Source: Sphingosinicellaceae bacterium
GTDB lineage: Bacteria > Pseudomonadota > Alphaproteobacteria > Sphingomonadales > Sphingomonadaceae
Assembly (NCBI GenBank): GCA_019285715.1
Contig: CP079108.1
Coordinates: 496,001-560,000, forward strand
Direction: 5' to 3'
DNA: 64,000 nucleotides
Made by a program: the position numbers and the translations under genes. The notes under the pieces were generated by a model. That model was not told the DNA's origin, ran no database searches, and worked only from the letters and a program-made list of their open reading frames with translations. Shown here one piece after another: positions 28,068 to 37,000 of this stretch; the first letter of the stretch is position 1; every line of letters starts with the position of its first letter.

Positions 28068-28901
28068 ATGACGGTCGTCGGACGGGTCATCAGGCGGCTT
28101 CGCGATCCCGGCGCGCTGAGACCCTATCTGCGCAATCTCAACGCCTCGTTCTCGCAATACGGCGAGGACCGAGTGTTCGACGTGCTGCTCCAGCCGGGCG
28201 CGTCGGGGACCTACGTCGACGTCGGCGCGCACCATCCGTACGACGGGTCGAACACCTACGGGCTGTATCTGAAAGGCTGGCGCGGGCTAACGGTCGACCC
28301 GAATCCCGCCTTCGCGAGCGATTACGCGCGCTGGCGGCCCGGCGACACGCATCTCGTCGAGGGCGTCTCGGCGGAGCCGTGCGAACTCACCTACCACGCC
28401 TACGCCAACAGCCTGTACAACACGCTGTCGGACCGGCGCGCCTCGCAACTGGCGACCGACGGCATGGTCGCGACCCGGCGTATGATCGCCACGCGGCCGC
28501 TCAGCGCCATCGTCGCGGAGCATCTGCCGGGCCGCCAGATCGACCTGTTGTCGGTCGACTGCGAAGGCCTCGACCTCGAGGTGATCCGCTCGCTCGATCT
28601 CGCGGCCAACCGGCCGACCGCGATCATAATGGAGGATTTCGGCCGATTCGCGATGTTCCGCGACGGGTCGGGGCAGAGCGCGCTGCACGCCTTCCTTCTG
28701 GAGCACGACTTCGCACCGGTCGCGCAGCTCGCGTTCTCGTCGATCTACGTCGCGCGCGACTACCTTTCGCTGGTGGCGCGCAGCCGCGCCTACGACCTCG
28801 CCCGCATCCAAGACGGCATCCTGCCGACGGCCGCTGCGTCCGCTGAGCCTAAGACTGGCGCACCCGCACCGTCCCCAGCCCACGCACCGCTTGACCTCTA
28901 G
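28068..28901 (+). CDS. FkbM-family SAM-dependent methyltransferase
   Basis: A 277-residue methyltransferase of the FkbM family, enzymes that O-methylate sugars or other small molecules. The SAM-binding motif is TYVDVGAHHPYDGSNTYGLY (about residues 45-64), followed by GWRGLTVDPNP with the acidic loop, and IDLLSVDCEGLDLEVIRSLD (about 163-182), the characteristic FkbM middle block. The C-terminal 25 residues are Pro/Ala-rich. A GGAGA ribosome site precedes the ATG. It stands alone between unrelated genes in the junction zone, so the substrate is unknown; a surface polysaccharide is plausible because broken polysaccharide genes occur 7 kb away. Confidence 0.85.
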   Translation: MTVVGRVIRRLRDPGALRPYLRNLNASFSQYGEDRVFDVLLQPGASGTYVDVGAHHPYDGSNTYGLYLKGWRGLTVDPNPAFASDYARWRPGDTHLVEGVSAEPCELTYHAYANSLYNTLSDRRASQLATDGMVATRRMIATRPLSAIVAEHLPGRQIDLLSVDCEGLDLEVIRSLDLAANRPTAIIMEDFGRFAMFRDGSGQSALHAFLLEHDFAPVAQLAFSSIYVARDYLSLVARSRAYDLARIQDGILPTAAASAEPKTGAPAPSPAHAPLDL

Positions 28902-29690
28902 TCCGCTACTGCGGCGACAAACGGTGCAGGAACATAACGAGTTATCAAGGGGTATCATTACGGCTCGCGACCTCGAGCCGTGTGTGCGTAACCCATCTAC
29001 CGCGCTGCAGCTCATAAGAAGGGCGCAGCGCCAGCTAAAGGTCGCCGCCCGCGCGTCCAAAGCGGTGCCATGGTGGCGCGGGCGGCGAAGCGCATTGGAG
29101 TGGCCGCGATCGCATCGAGCTTAGACGGGCAGACTAAAGGATCGATTACGCCGCAGCCGTGTCGCGTCTGCTGCCAGCGCAGTGCCAACCCAAAAGGCGA
29201 AACGGCAGCCTGCGAAGAAGACTGTCCTGTAAGGAATTTAAGTCCGTCGCGAACGGGTGGCTAAAATCACGGGTGCCGCTCGGCAGCGCGATCTGCGGGT
29301 GGCGATTAACGGGCCGACGCTGGGTCCCACCCCCCTGCGTCGGCCCTTGCCGCGGTCTGTTGGGCAGAACGACCGCAGGCTGCCGGATAGTTAACAGGTT
29401 GTTACCTGGGCGAAATGCGCGAAAACGATAGTGATGGCTAGAAGCCGACACTGCCCGGCAGCGGCGAATTGCATTGCGTCTCCAGCTCAATGTCTGCCGA
29501 CCCCGCCCCGCCCTATGGCTGACTGGCAACTTCATTGCCTACGCCTACCAAAAACCGGGGCGTCAGCCGAGAATGGCGAGCCTGTAGAGGACTAGTCATT
29601 CGCAAGGGATGGCGCCACTCTACCCGGCGTGCGTGCGGCACCACCTTCTCCACCGCAGCCTGAAGAGTTGCCACACACGTGCTGCGGAAA
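28902..29690 (+). other. Intergenic region without visible gene
   Basis: About 790 bp with stops in all frames or only shadow-like short frames. No RNA gene or repeat was recognised; G-rich and C-rich patches near 29,325-29,345 are not symmetrical. Confidence 0.4.
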
Positions 29691-29720
29691 TTCAAGCTAG
29701 CACTCAACGGTTAATATGAT
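29691..29720 (+). promoter_or_regulatory. Possible promoter of the PEP-CTERM gene
   Basis: A TATGAT box (29715-29720) matches the -10 consensus in five of six positions, with a weak TTCAAG 18 bp upstream. It would give a leader of about 26 nt before the proposed ATT start at 29753. Confidence 0.35.
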
Positions 29721-29752
29721 AGCAATACATCCATCATTCAGGAGCGACCGCC

Positions 29753-30487
29753 ATTCGCTATGTCATTGCCGCAGCGTTGATCGCTGGTTTAGCTTCGGGC
29801 GTTGGTAATGCGGCCGTCCTTGTCGATACCGGGCTGACGCCGCGTGTGTCGATCCGCGCGGCATATGACGAATACTTCACCTGCGACGACGAGGGCGACA
29901 CCTGCGATCAAGACTACGAATTCATCACCAACCAGGCGAGCCGCTTTAATGTCGCCGCTGCCGGCGTCGCCATTAGCCTCACCGTTGCCGCCGCTCACCA
30001 GGACGGCTTCGACAATTATTCAATTTACCGAGACACCGGCGGCAAGCTCGTTCCCGATGCTTCTCACCTAGTCTGGTTCAGCGGCTATAACCCCGTACCG
30101 ATATCATCGACAGCACTTAGCGACCCTGGGTTTGATATCGACGGTCGCGCATCTCTCGACACTTACGCTTTAGGAAATCTAGCGTTGGGTGACGGTGACT
30201 ATTGGATAACGATCTCGGTGAACGGACCGACCATTGGATATGAACCGGTTCTTTTTGCTGGGACGAATTCGGGCACGAATGCCAAGCAGGCGTACTTCGA
30301 CAACGAGACTGGCCCGTTCGAGTATCGCAATTTCGATGGTCTGCAAGCGAGTGTTCGTCTCGATGGCACCCTCAGCGCGGTGCCTGGTGTGCCGGAGCCG
30401 GCGACGTGGTCGTTGCTAGTAGCGGGATTCGGCATCATCGGCGCAACTATTAGACGCCGTAAGTCAGCGGCATCGAACGAGGCCTAG
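29753..30487 (+). CDS. PEP-CTERM sorting-domain exported protein, apparent ATT start
   Basis: A protein of about 244 residues, presumably exported and anchored or released through the exosortase/PEP-CTERM system. The C-terminus has the sorting signal VPEPATWSLLVAGFGIIGAT, followed by the basic tail RRRKS. The N-terminus RYVIAAALIAGLASGVGNAA is a complete signal peptide only if translation begins at the ATT at 29753, which has AGGAG eight bases upstream. The first conventional candidate, TTG at 29777, would lose the signal's charged end and lacks a ribosome site. A Cys-containing acidic loop (FTCDDEGDTCDQDYE) could bind a metal. Function of the mature domain is unknown. Confidence 0.75.
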   Translation: MRYVIAAALIAGLASGVGNAAVLVDTGLTPRVSIRAAYDEYFTCDDEGDTCDQDYEFITNQASRFNVAAAGVAISLTVAAAHQDGFDNYSIYRDTGGKLVPDASHLVWFSGYNPVPISSTALSDPGFDIDGRASLDTYALGNLALGDGDYWITISVNGPTIGYEPVLFAGTNSGTNAKQAYFDNETGPFEYRNFDGLQASVRLDGTLSAVPGVPEPATWSLLVAGFGIIGATIRRRKSAASNEA

Positions 30488-30752
30488 GCACTAATAATCC
30501 CCTCGTGACGCTCGATCGGGGTATAATCAGTCGTCGCAGCGATCGAGTGTTGGACTGCGATTTCTAGCTGCGCTGTCAGCCAGGCAACGAAGGCGACCAC
30601 AAAGCGTGTGGCGCGCCGCTGTTAGCTCGGCCGTCCAACCGATACCTGCCACTCTCTACCGGCAGACGCTGGCACAGCTTCCTTCGCGTGGTTGATGCCA
30701 AGCAGCGGCGTGATGCTCCCAGCAATGCTACTTGATCCTCGGGGGTACGGTC

Positions 30753-31265
30753 CTATCGCTCATTGCGATCATCTCTGCCGCGGTCATCGTCTTGATCGTC
30801 ACGCCGGATCGGCCGCACCGACGAGATTTTGTCTTCCATACCCACGCGGCTGAGGTGGCCGACCGAGCGGTCGATCGTGACGCACCTGCCGCGAAAGTCG
30901 TCGTCCTCGCAAACGAGCCAGCGTCCACTGTTGACCCGTACCGACGAGATCTTGTCCTCCATGCCGATCTCGCCGAGGCGGCGTACGCCGCGGTTAAGCG
31001 TGACGCTGCGCCCACCGAAACGGTCATCGGCATAGAAGGTGGCGCTTGCCCCGCCCCGCCCACGCGGGTCACCATCACGATGATCGTCGTAGCGTCGATC
31101 GCCTTGCTGACCACCGCGCGTAACGGCTTGCGGGTTGCCGTAGCGCGGGTCTTGCTGCGGAGAATCACGCTGGTCACCGTAGTTTGCCTGCGCGCGCGCT
31201 ATCGTCGACCCAGTCGCAAAAACGAGAGTGGCGGTGATGGCGAGGCAGGTGAGCGAGCGATGCAT
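30753..31265 (-). CDS. Exported beta/gamma-crystallin domain protein
   Basis: A 170-residue protein with a signal peptide (SLTCLAITATLVFATGSTIA) and one beta/gamma-crystallin domain made of two Greek-key motifs. Each ends in the same GMEDKISSVR segment, close to the calcium-binding pattern N/D-N/D-x-x-S/T-S. The first motif starts at ATFYADDRFGG (about residue 76), the second at WLVCEDDDFRG (about 115). The flanks are strongly charged (Gln/Asp/Arg-rich). Such proteins are calcium-binding, stress- or envelope-associated; a specific role is not established here. Confidence 0.85.
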   Translation of the reverse strand: MHRSLTCLAITATLVFATGSTIARAQANYGDQRDSPQQDPRYGNPQAVTRGGQQGDRRYDDHRDGDPRGRGGASATFYADDRFGGRSVTLNRGVRRLGEIGMEDKISSVRVNSGRWLVCEDDDFRGRCVTIDRSVGHLSRVGMEDKISSVRPIRRDDQDDDRGRDDRNER

Positions 31266-31371
31266 GACCGACCCTTTATAGTCGGTGGGGAACGCGCGAA
31301 CTGCCTGGTCGATCCTCGTGACCGATTTGGGTAAGGCGTCTGTTGAGCATTCTCAACTGACTGTATCGGCG

Positions 31372-31850
31372 CTAAGCGGCCAGGTCCGCCCGTCGCGCCA
31401 CGAGGTTCCGCACCGTTGTTGCATGCCAAGCGCCGCCCCGAGCCGTGCGCACACCTCGCGCATTCAGTGCCTCGGCGATCTGCCACAGCGTGTTCATGCC
31501 GGCGGCCGTTATCTGGTCGACGATCGGCAGGACATTAGCCGCAAATGCACCCGCTCCAGCCCGGTTGCTGGCACTACCCAGCGTTTGGGCGGTCCCAAGG
31601 TTGGTCCGGTTGCTCAACTTCACGCCCTGCGCCTTCTTAGCCGCCAGAGCTTCCTTGGTGCGGTCCGAGATAAGCGCCCGCTCCTTCTCGGCCAGAGCCG
31701 CGTAGAGATGCAGGACAAACGGATCGGTGTCGGCACCCAGCTCGGCAACGACGAACGGCACCCTGCGCCATCAGGCCGCTGATGAAGTGCACGTCACGCG
31801 ACAGGCGGTCGAGCTTGGCGACCAGCTCAGCGCCACCAGCCTTGCGGGCC
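31372..31850 (-). pseudogene. Small serine recombinase (resolvase), truncated and frameshifted
   Basis: The minus strand preserves ARKAGGAELVAKLDRLSRDV of a resolvase catalytic domain, then a one-base frameshift near 31,760, then [35 protein letters not shown] and a C-terminal domain ending [16 protein letters not shown]. The N-terminal 60-70 residues with the catalytic serine are missing: homology stops at a CCTAGG (31849-31854), exactly where the opposing recombinase begins. It is non-functional. Confidence 0.82.
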
Positions 31851-33195
31851 TAGGGCAAAGCGGCTGCGACGGAACAAGGTCAAGATCGTCTCGATTACCC
31901 AAGCGTTCGGAGATGACGCAGGCGGTGATTTTGCCTTGGGTGTGCTGGCGCTTGGCGACGAATACACATCCCGTGAAACCGCGAAGCATGTTTCGCGAGC
32001 AATGCTCGCCAATGCCGAGGCCGGGTTCAGCAACGGTCAGAGGCCGCCTATCGGCTATGTAGCGGTCGAGGCCGAACGACGCGGTCAGAAGATCAAAAAG
32101 AAGTTTGCCATCAACGAGGCTGAGGCTAGCGTCGTGCGAACGCTCTACGATTTATATCTGAAGGGCTCGCCCGCCGACGGCCGAGCGCTGGGTGTCACCT
32201 CGGTGGCATCGGAGCTCAACCGGCGTGGACTGCGCTATCGCGGTCACCCCTTCGCGGTCTCTAATGTTCACTTCGTGCTGACCAATACGGCTTACCGAGG
32301 CGTAGCTTACTACAACAAGCGCTGTTCAACGACGCTTGAGCAGCGTCCCGAATCCGATTGGATCGGTGTCCCCGTTCCGGCGATCATCACTGAAGCCGAC
32401 TGGTACGCGGTCCAGGCCAAGCTCCGGGTGTCGAACCCGCGCAAGACGCCACCGCGTGTGGTCTCGGGTCCGACAGTTCTCATCGGTCTTGCGATATGCG
32501 GCTGCGACGACGACGGCTGCAAAGGTGGGATGACGATCTCGACCGGCAAGTCAGGAGCCTACAAATACTACGCCTGCTCACGGCGCGCGAGGATGGGGAC
32601 AACCGCCTGTGCGGGTCGGCGCATCTCGATGCCGGTTCTTGATGAGCTCGTGATGAAGACACTCACCAACGCCGTGCTTTCATCCGACCGTCTTCCTGTC
32701 CTGCTTGCTGCATGCCTCGACCAGTCGGAAGCTGCCGACGTGGCACGGACGGCAAACCTGAAGTCGCTTCGTACGCAGAAGACCGGCGCCGATGCCATGC
32801 TTGGCGGTCTCTATCGCACAGCGGCGATGATTGAGACCGGAATCGACAACGTGATGAAAGGCGAGATCGAATCGGCTCGTGGTCGGATTGCCACGCTCGC
32901 CTCGGAAATCAACCTCGTCGAGCAACAGTTTAGCTGCCGATCTCAGCGAATCACTCCGGAGATCCTCGAAAGGTTCGGCATCCTTCTGCGTCAGCGCCTT
33001 TCCGGGACCAATTCCACTGTCCGTCAGAGCTATGCGCGACTGCTTATCGACCGCGTCGAGGTCGGACGCCAACGCGTCCGGATCGTTGGCTCGAAGACTG
33101 CGCTCGCGAGTTGCGTCGCTGCGACTGACCGGCACCCGAACGAGGTGCCCAGCTTTGAACGGAGATGGTGCACCGGAAGGGATTCGAACCCCTGA
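31851..33195 (+). pseudogene. Large serine recombinase lacking its N-terminal catalytic part
   Basis: Recognisable sequence starts about 31,852 with RAKRLRRNKVKIVSITQ, continues through DEYTSRETAKHVSRAMLAN, NGQRPPIGYVAV, the recombinase domain, a zinc ribbon (CGCDDDGCKGG ... YYACSRRA ... TACAGRR) and a coiled-coil region. The first 80 or so residues, with the catalytic serine, are absent, so the product cannot recombine DNA. An internal ATG at 31936 could still express the DNA-binding part. The 3' end runs into the tRNA-Arg gene on the other strand (last codons WCTGRDSNP), consistent with former integration at this tRNA. Confidence 0.82.
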
Positions 33196-33242
33196 CCCCT
33201 GCCTTCGGAGGGCAGTGCTCTATCCAGCTGAGCTACCGGTGC
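33166..33242 (-). tRNA. tRNA-Arg (anticodon CCG)
   Basis: A complete cloverleaf on the minus strand: acceptor GCACCGG pairs with CCGGTGC, D arm GCTCAGCTGGATAGAGC, anticodon arm CTGCC-CTCCGAA-GGCAG, T arm AGGGG-TTCGAAT-CCCTT, discriminator A and encoded CCA. The anticodon in the loop is CCG, reading the Arg codon CGG. The 3' end overlaps the remnant serine recombinase by 30 bp. Confidence 0.97.
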
Positions 33243-33300
33243 GTGGCGGCGTCACTAGCAGGCCGGCTCGCGCGGCGCCAGTCGCTTGGCGGGGAGCCGG

Positions 33301-33717
33301 TCACTTGGGCGCGGTAGGGTCCTTCGGGATCGGGGTGTAGGGCACGAACTTGCCGAGGCCGCAGCTGGCACCGGTGCGCGGGCCGCCGCCCTGGATGATG
33401 ACCGTTATGATGTCGACCGAGCACAACTGGCTGATCGAGGTCGAATAGCTGAATGCCTTCTCGAAGCCGAGCTGGGGGCAACTGCTGGGCAGGACGTTCC
33501 TCAGAACTTTGCCGTCGCGCAGGATGAAGTCGATGGTGCGGTCGTCGACGACCTTGGCCTCGCGGATCCGTGTCAGCTGGACGCATTGCTCGGCGGGCGC
33601 CTCGCTCGCGACGGTATTGCGCGGCGGTGGCGGCGGAACCGCGGCGGTGGGCGGCGTTGTCGAGGCGCAGCCGGCGAGCAGGCCGAGCGCGGCGATGGTG
33701 GGAATTGCGAAGCGCAT
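33301..33717 (-). CDS. DUF6491 family lipoprotein
   Basis: A 138-residue protein starting [20 protein letters not shown]: a signal peptide with lipobox LLAGC (Cys at about residue 17), so probably an envelope lipoprotein. After a Pro-rich linker come [37 protein letters not shown] and [10 protein letters not shown], the blocks of DUF6491, a family without known function that keeps three conserved Cys. I use the ATG at 33717 because it places the signal peptide first; a longer frame to 33759 adds a charged stretch. Confidence 0.8.
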   Translation of the reverse strand: MRFAIPTIAALGLLAGCASTTPPTAAVPPPPPRNTVASEAPAEQCVQLTRIREAKVVDDRTIDFILRDGKVLRNVLPSSCPQLGFEKAFSYSTSISQLCSVDIITVIIQGGGPRTGASCGLGKFVPYTPIPKDPTAPK

Positions 33718-33765
33718 GGCATTCTCCCGTCGGCTCTCGATGCGGCCGGCTAGCTGCACAATAGC

Positions 33766-34437
33766 TTAACCGGGCGCGCGGGTCCGCACGCTTTTCTCGG
33801 GCGGCGCGGCGGTCTTGGGCTCGAAGGCGCAATCGACCGCGACCGGGCAGCGCCAGCACTCGGGGCGGCGCGCGATGCAGGTATAGCGGCCGTGCAGGAT
33901 CAGCCAGTGGTGCGCGTGGACCCGGTAGCGCGGCGGAATTACCGCCAGCAGTCCATCCTCGACGGCGCGCGGCGTTTTACCCGGGGCCAGGCCGGTGCGG
34001 TTGCCGACCCGGAAAATGTGGGTGTCGACCGCCATCGTCGGCTCGCCGAACGCGACGTTGAGCACGACGTTCGCGGTCTTGCGACCGACGCCGGGCAGCG
34101 CTTCCAGGCTTTCGCGGTCGTGGGGTACTTCGCCGCCGTACCGGGTCGCGAGCGTTTCACTCAGCGCCGCGACGTTCTTGGCCTTGGTGTTGAACAGTCC
34201 GATGGTCTTGATCAGCTGGCGGATGCGGTCCTCGCCGAGCGCCGCCATCGCCGCCGGGTTCGGTCCCGCCGCGAACAGGCCGGGCGTCGCCTTGTTGACC
34301 CCGGCGTCGGTGGCCTGCGCCGACAGAACCACGGCGACCAGAAGTTCGAACGGGTTGCGGTAGCTCAGTTCGGTCTTCGGCTCGGGGTCGAGCGCGGCGA
34401 GGGTGCTGAAGAAATGTTCGACTTGCTGCGGCGTCAT
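33766..34437 (-). CDS. nth: Endonuclease III, base-excision DNA glycosylase/AP lyase
   Basis: About 223 residues. It removes oxidised pyrimidines and cleaves the abasic site. The helix-hairpin-helix LPGVGRKTANVVLNVAFG (about residues 115-132) contains the catalytic Lys, and MAVDTHIFRVGNRTG the catalytic Asp. The C-terminal 4Fe-4S ligands are arranged C-x6-C-x2-C-x5-C in CIARRPECWRCPVAVDC. I chose the ATG at 34437, giving TPQQVEHFFSTLAALDP; the longer frame upstream is arginine-rich noise. Confidence 0.96.
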   Translation of the reverse strand: MTPQQVEHFFSTLAALDPEPKTELSYRNPFELLVAVVLSAQATDAGVNKATPGLFAAGPNPAAMAALGEDRIRQLIKTIGLFNTKAKNVAALSETLATRYGGEVPHDRESLEALPGVGRKTANVVLNVAFGEPTMAVDTHIFRVGNRTGLAPGKTPRAVEDGLLAVIPPRYRVHAHHWLILHGRYTCIARRPECWRCPVAVDCAFEPKTAAPPEKSVRTRAPG

Positions 34438-34517
34438 GTCGTGGCGTCTGTGCGGCGAGCGCGATTGGCTGTCCAGCGGCATGGGATTAGGCTGCGGGCG
34501 ATTTCGGAGCTGAAGCC

Positions 34518-34976
34518 ATGGCGCTGATCGACCTGACGCTGCGACCGAACCGCTCGCTGTCGCGCGTCCACGCACGCTGGCTGGTCGGCACGGTGGCGGC
34601 GGTGTTGCTGCTCGGCGGGCTTCGTTTCGTGGTGCTCGGGGCGTGGCCCGTGCTGCCGTTCATGGCTGTCGACGCCGGACTGTTGTGGTGGGCGTTCCGC
34701 GCCAGCTACCGCTCGGGACGGGCCTTCGAGACGGTGCGCCTCGACGAGGCCGCGCTGACGGTGCGCAAGGTCTCGGCATCGGGGACGGAGCGGCGCTTTA
34801 GGCTCGAGCCATTCTGGGCGCGGGCGCGGCTGGAGCCGCTGGCCAGCGGCGACAACCGGCTGTGGCTGGCATCGGGGCAGGTCCGGGTCCGGGTCGGAGC
34901 GGAGCTGTCGCCGCCGGAGCGCGCGGATGTTCACGCGGTGCTGGTCGATGGGCTGGCGAAGTGGCGCGCGGGCTAA
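34518..34976 (+). CDS. DUF2244 family membrane protein
   Basis: A 152-residue inner-membrane protein with two adjacent hydrophobic helices (about residues 25-62), preceded by LTLRPNRSLSRVHARWL and followed by a cytoplasmic half containing RAFETVRLDEAALTVRKVSA. This is the DUF2244 pattern, common in alphaproteobacteria and usually next to nth or cytochrome oxidase genes; function unknown. It is divergent from nth and overlaps the end of dapB on the other strand by four bases. Confidence 0.85.
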   Translation: MALIDLTLRPNRSLSRVHARWLVGTVAAVLLLGGLRFVVLGAWPVLPFMAVDAGLLWWAFRASYRSGRAFETVRLDEAALTVRKVSASGTERRFRLEPFWARARLEPLASGDNRLWLASGQVRVRVGAELSPPERADVHAVLVDGLAKWRAG

Positions 34977-35770
34977 ACCCCCAGCACGTCCGCCATCGTG
35001 TACCGCCCGGCCGGCTTGCCCGCGAGCCACGCCGCCGCATGCACCGCGCCGCGCGCGAACACCTCGCGCGACTCGGCCTTGTGTCCGAGCTCCAGACGCT
35101 CGCCTTGCCCGAGGAACATCACGAGGTGGTCGCCCGCGGCCGAGCCGCCGCGCAGACTGGCAAAGCCGATATGACCCTGGACGCGCGGCTTGCCGGTGCC
35201 GTGGCGGACCGGCGCGCGTAGGGTTTCGAGGGCGACGCCGCGGCCCCGGGCGGCGGCTTCCCCGAGCGCCAGCGCGGTGCCCGAAGGCGCGTCGACCTTC
35301 TCGCCGTGGTGGAGTTCGGCGATCTCGATGTCCCACTCCGGGCCGAGCGCTGCCGCCGCCTGCTCGACCAGCCGCGCCAGCAGCGTCACGCCGAGGCTGG
35401 TGTTCGCCGCCTGCAGGATCGCCACCGATTTCGCCGCGCGGTCGATCGCCTTGTGGTCGGCGGCGCTGAGCCCGGTGGTGCCGATCAGCAGCGCGGCATG
35501 GCTGTCGCAGACCGCGTCGAGGGTCGCGGGCAGCGCCGCGGGACTGGTGAAATCGACGAGTACGTCACTGGCGTGCGCGAGCGGGGTCGGGTTCGAGCAG
35601 ATGATCAGGCCGCCGCCGAGCTTGGTCCCGACCGACGGGTGCCCGGCACGCTCGATCGCGCCCGACAGCTTCAGCCGCCGGTCGGCGGCGACCGCGGCGA
35701 TCACCGCCTGGCCCATCCGTCCGCCCGCGCCGAGTACGCCCACCCGTACGATCTTGCCCGCGTCGATCAT
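34973..35770 (-). CDS. dapB: 4-hydroxy-tetrahydrodipicolinate reductase
   Basis: A 265-residue cytoplasmic enzyme of lysine and meso-diaminopimelate synthesis, reducing 4-hydroxy-tetrahydrodipicolinate with NAD(P)H. The nucleotide motif is VGVLGAGGRMGQAVI (about residues 10-24), the substrate loop GTTGLSAADH (about 98-107), and the catalytic signature ELHHGEKVDAPSGTAL (about 152-167) with His-His and Lys. Length and motifs are complete. It stands alone, convergent with the DUF2244 gene. Confidence 0.96.
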   Translation of the reverse strand: MIDAGKIVRVGVLGAGGRMGQAVIAAVAADRRLKLSGAIERAGHPSVGTKLGGGLIICSNPTPLAHASDVLVDFTSPAALPATLDAVCDSHAALLIGTTGLSAADHKAIDRAAKSVAILQAANTSLGVTLLARLVEQAAAALGPEWDIEIAELHHGEKVDAPSGTALALGEAAARGRGVALETLRAPVRHGTGKPRVQGHIGFASLRGGSAAGDHLVMFLGQGERLELGHKAESREVFARGAVHAAAWLAGKPAGRYTMADVLGV

Positions 35771-35931
35771 CCGCCTAGTGGACCATTATTGCCGGGCCGC
35801 TGCAACTCCCGGTGCTGATAACCGACGGCCTGGTGGGCCACCATAGACCTCGGCGGACGCCTATGCGATGTCGCGCCGGTGTTGAACGCGGCCAGACAGA
35901 GTGACCCCGTGGCGGTCGGCGGCGCCTCGTC

Positions 35932-36106
35932 ATGTCGGTAAAACGCAATATCGCGGCCAATTACGTCGGGCAGATCTTCGCCTCGGCTCTCGCGCTGGCG
36001 CTGGTCCCGGTCCACATCGGCTACCTCAGCATCGAGGCCTATGCGCTGGTCGGGCTGTTCGCGGTCGCCCAGGCGTGGCTGACCCTGCTCGACCTCGGCC
36101 TGGCCG
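35932..36106 (+). pseudogene. Oligosaccharide flippase (Wzx-like), N-terminal fragment
   Basis: The first about 58 codons read SVKRNIAANYVGQIFASALA, then ALVPVHIGYLSIEAYALVGL and WLTLLDLGLA, the first two membrane helices of a polysaccharide flippase. After about 36,106 the sequence becomes the reverse strand of a sugar epimerase fragment, so the remaining about 400 residues are missing. It is part of a decayed surface-polysaccharide locus. Confidence 0.75.
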
Positions 36107-36402
36107 TAGAGCGTTGCGGGGGCGACCGGCTTTGTGCGCTCGTCGAGCCAGGCGTGGCTCCAGTCGTATTCCGCGCCGGTGCTCGCGACCACGACCCGCG
36201 TGCCGCCAGCCGCCGCGAAGCCGCGCACCAGCCGCAGTGACGCCGCGACCCAGTCCAGATTCTCGGGCGGGTTCCTGAAGCGCCCGGGTACCACGTACCG
36301 GGCGAGGTGGAGCAGGTGGCTCGGGGTGATGGGGGTGAGCAGCGGCGCAATCGTCTCGCGGCCGTTGAAACCGCTGGCACCGGTGACGACGACGCGCGTC
36401 AC
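36105..36402 (-). pseudogene. NAD-dependent sugar epimerase/reductase fragment
   Basis: A GTG at 36402, overlapping the stop of the epimerase pseudogene upstream (GTGA), starts TRVVVTGASGFNGRETIAPL, a Rossmann NAD site. It continues to VVVASTGAEYDWSHAWLDER and PVAPATLYGQA, where the catalytic YxxxK region would begin. Sequence then passes into the antisense of the flippase fragment. Only the first 100 or so residues remain. Confidence 0.75.
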
Positions 36403-36908
36403 GGCTGGAAGTCGGGGAAACTGACTTCGCGGTTGGAAATCAATCGGGGCGTGGGGGGCCATGCGATGCCGAAGGCGGGGTCGTCCCAGCGCACGCCGCT
36501 ACCGGGCACGAAGACGATGCCCATGTTGTACAAGATCTCGCTGTCGTCCTCGAGCGTGAGAAAGTCGTGGGTACAGCCGGCGGGCAGGTAGAACAGGGGT
36601 CGTGGTCGTCCGACAGCTCGACCTCCACCTGCGCGCGGAAGGTCGGCGACCCCGGCCGCAGGTCGAAGCCGACGTCGTGGATGCGGCCGCGGACGCAGTG
36701 GACCAGCCTCGCCGTGCGGGGCGGCCTGCAGGTGCATGCCGCGCAGCGTGCCAGCGGGGGGCGACAGGTTGGACTGGACCGGCTGGAAATCGCTGCCCGC
36801 GGCCGTGAACTCGGCGGCGCAGAAGATTCGCGCAAAGCTGCCGCGCTCGTCAGTGCTTAGCCCGGTGAGGACCACGAACGCACCGTCGATGGCGGTCGAT
36901 GTAACTCT
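36399..36908 (-). pseudogene. dTDP-4-dehydrorhamnose 3,5-epimerase-like (RfbC family), double frameshift
   Basis: A cupin of the RfbC type is spread over two frames: DERGSFARIFCAAEF and SPPAGTLRGMHLQAAPH, then (after a shift near 36,710) RLVHCVRGRIHDVGFDLRPG, then (after a second shift near 36,598) LFYLPAGCTHDFLTLEDDSE to the end. Two shifts restore the original frame, and no normal start codon is evident at the expected position before VTSTAIDGAF. The locus is presumably inactive. The catalytic-type HLQ and RG..HD blocks are still readable. Confidence 0.8.
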
Positions 36909-37000
36909 TAATGATGTGCCAAAGGATCGGCTTGGGCTTGAGGTGGGTTTCCTCCGGAGGCCTCAGCGGGGCGTGCGCGGGCGGTGCCCGGCGCGGCGGT

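Noticed and set aside
33233-33859. 208-codon minus-strand frame overlapping the DUF6491 gene
   Set aside because: Arg-rich composition; the overlapping frame 33301-33717 has a lipobox and family blocks.
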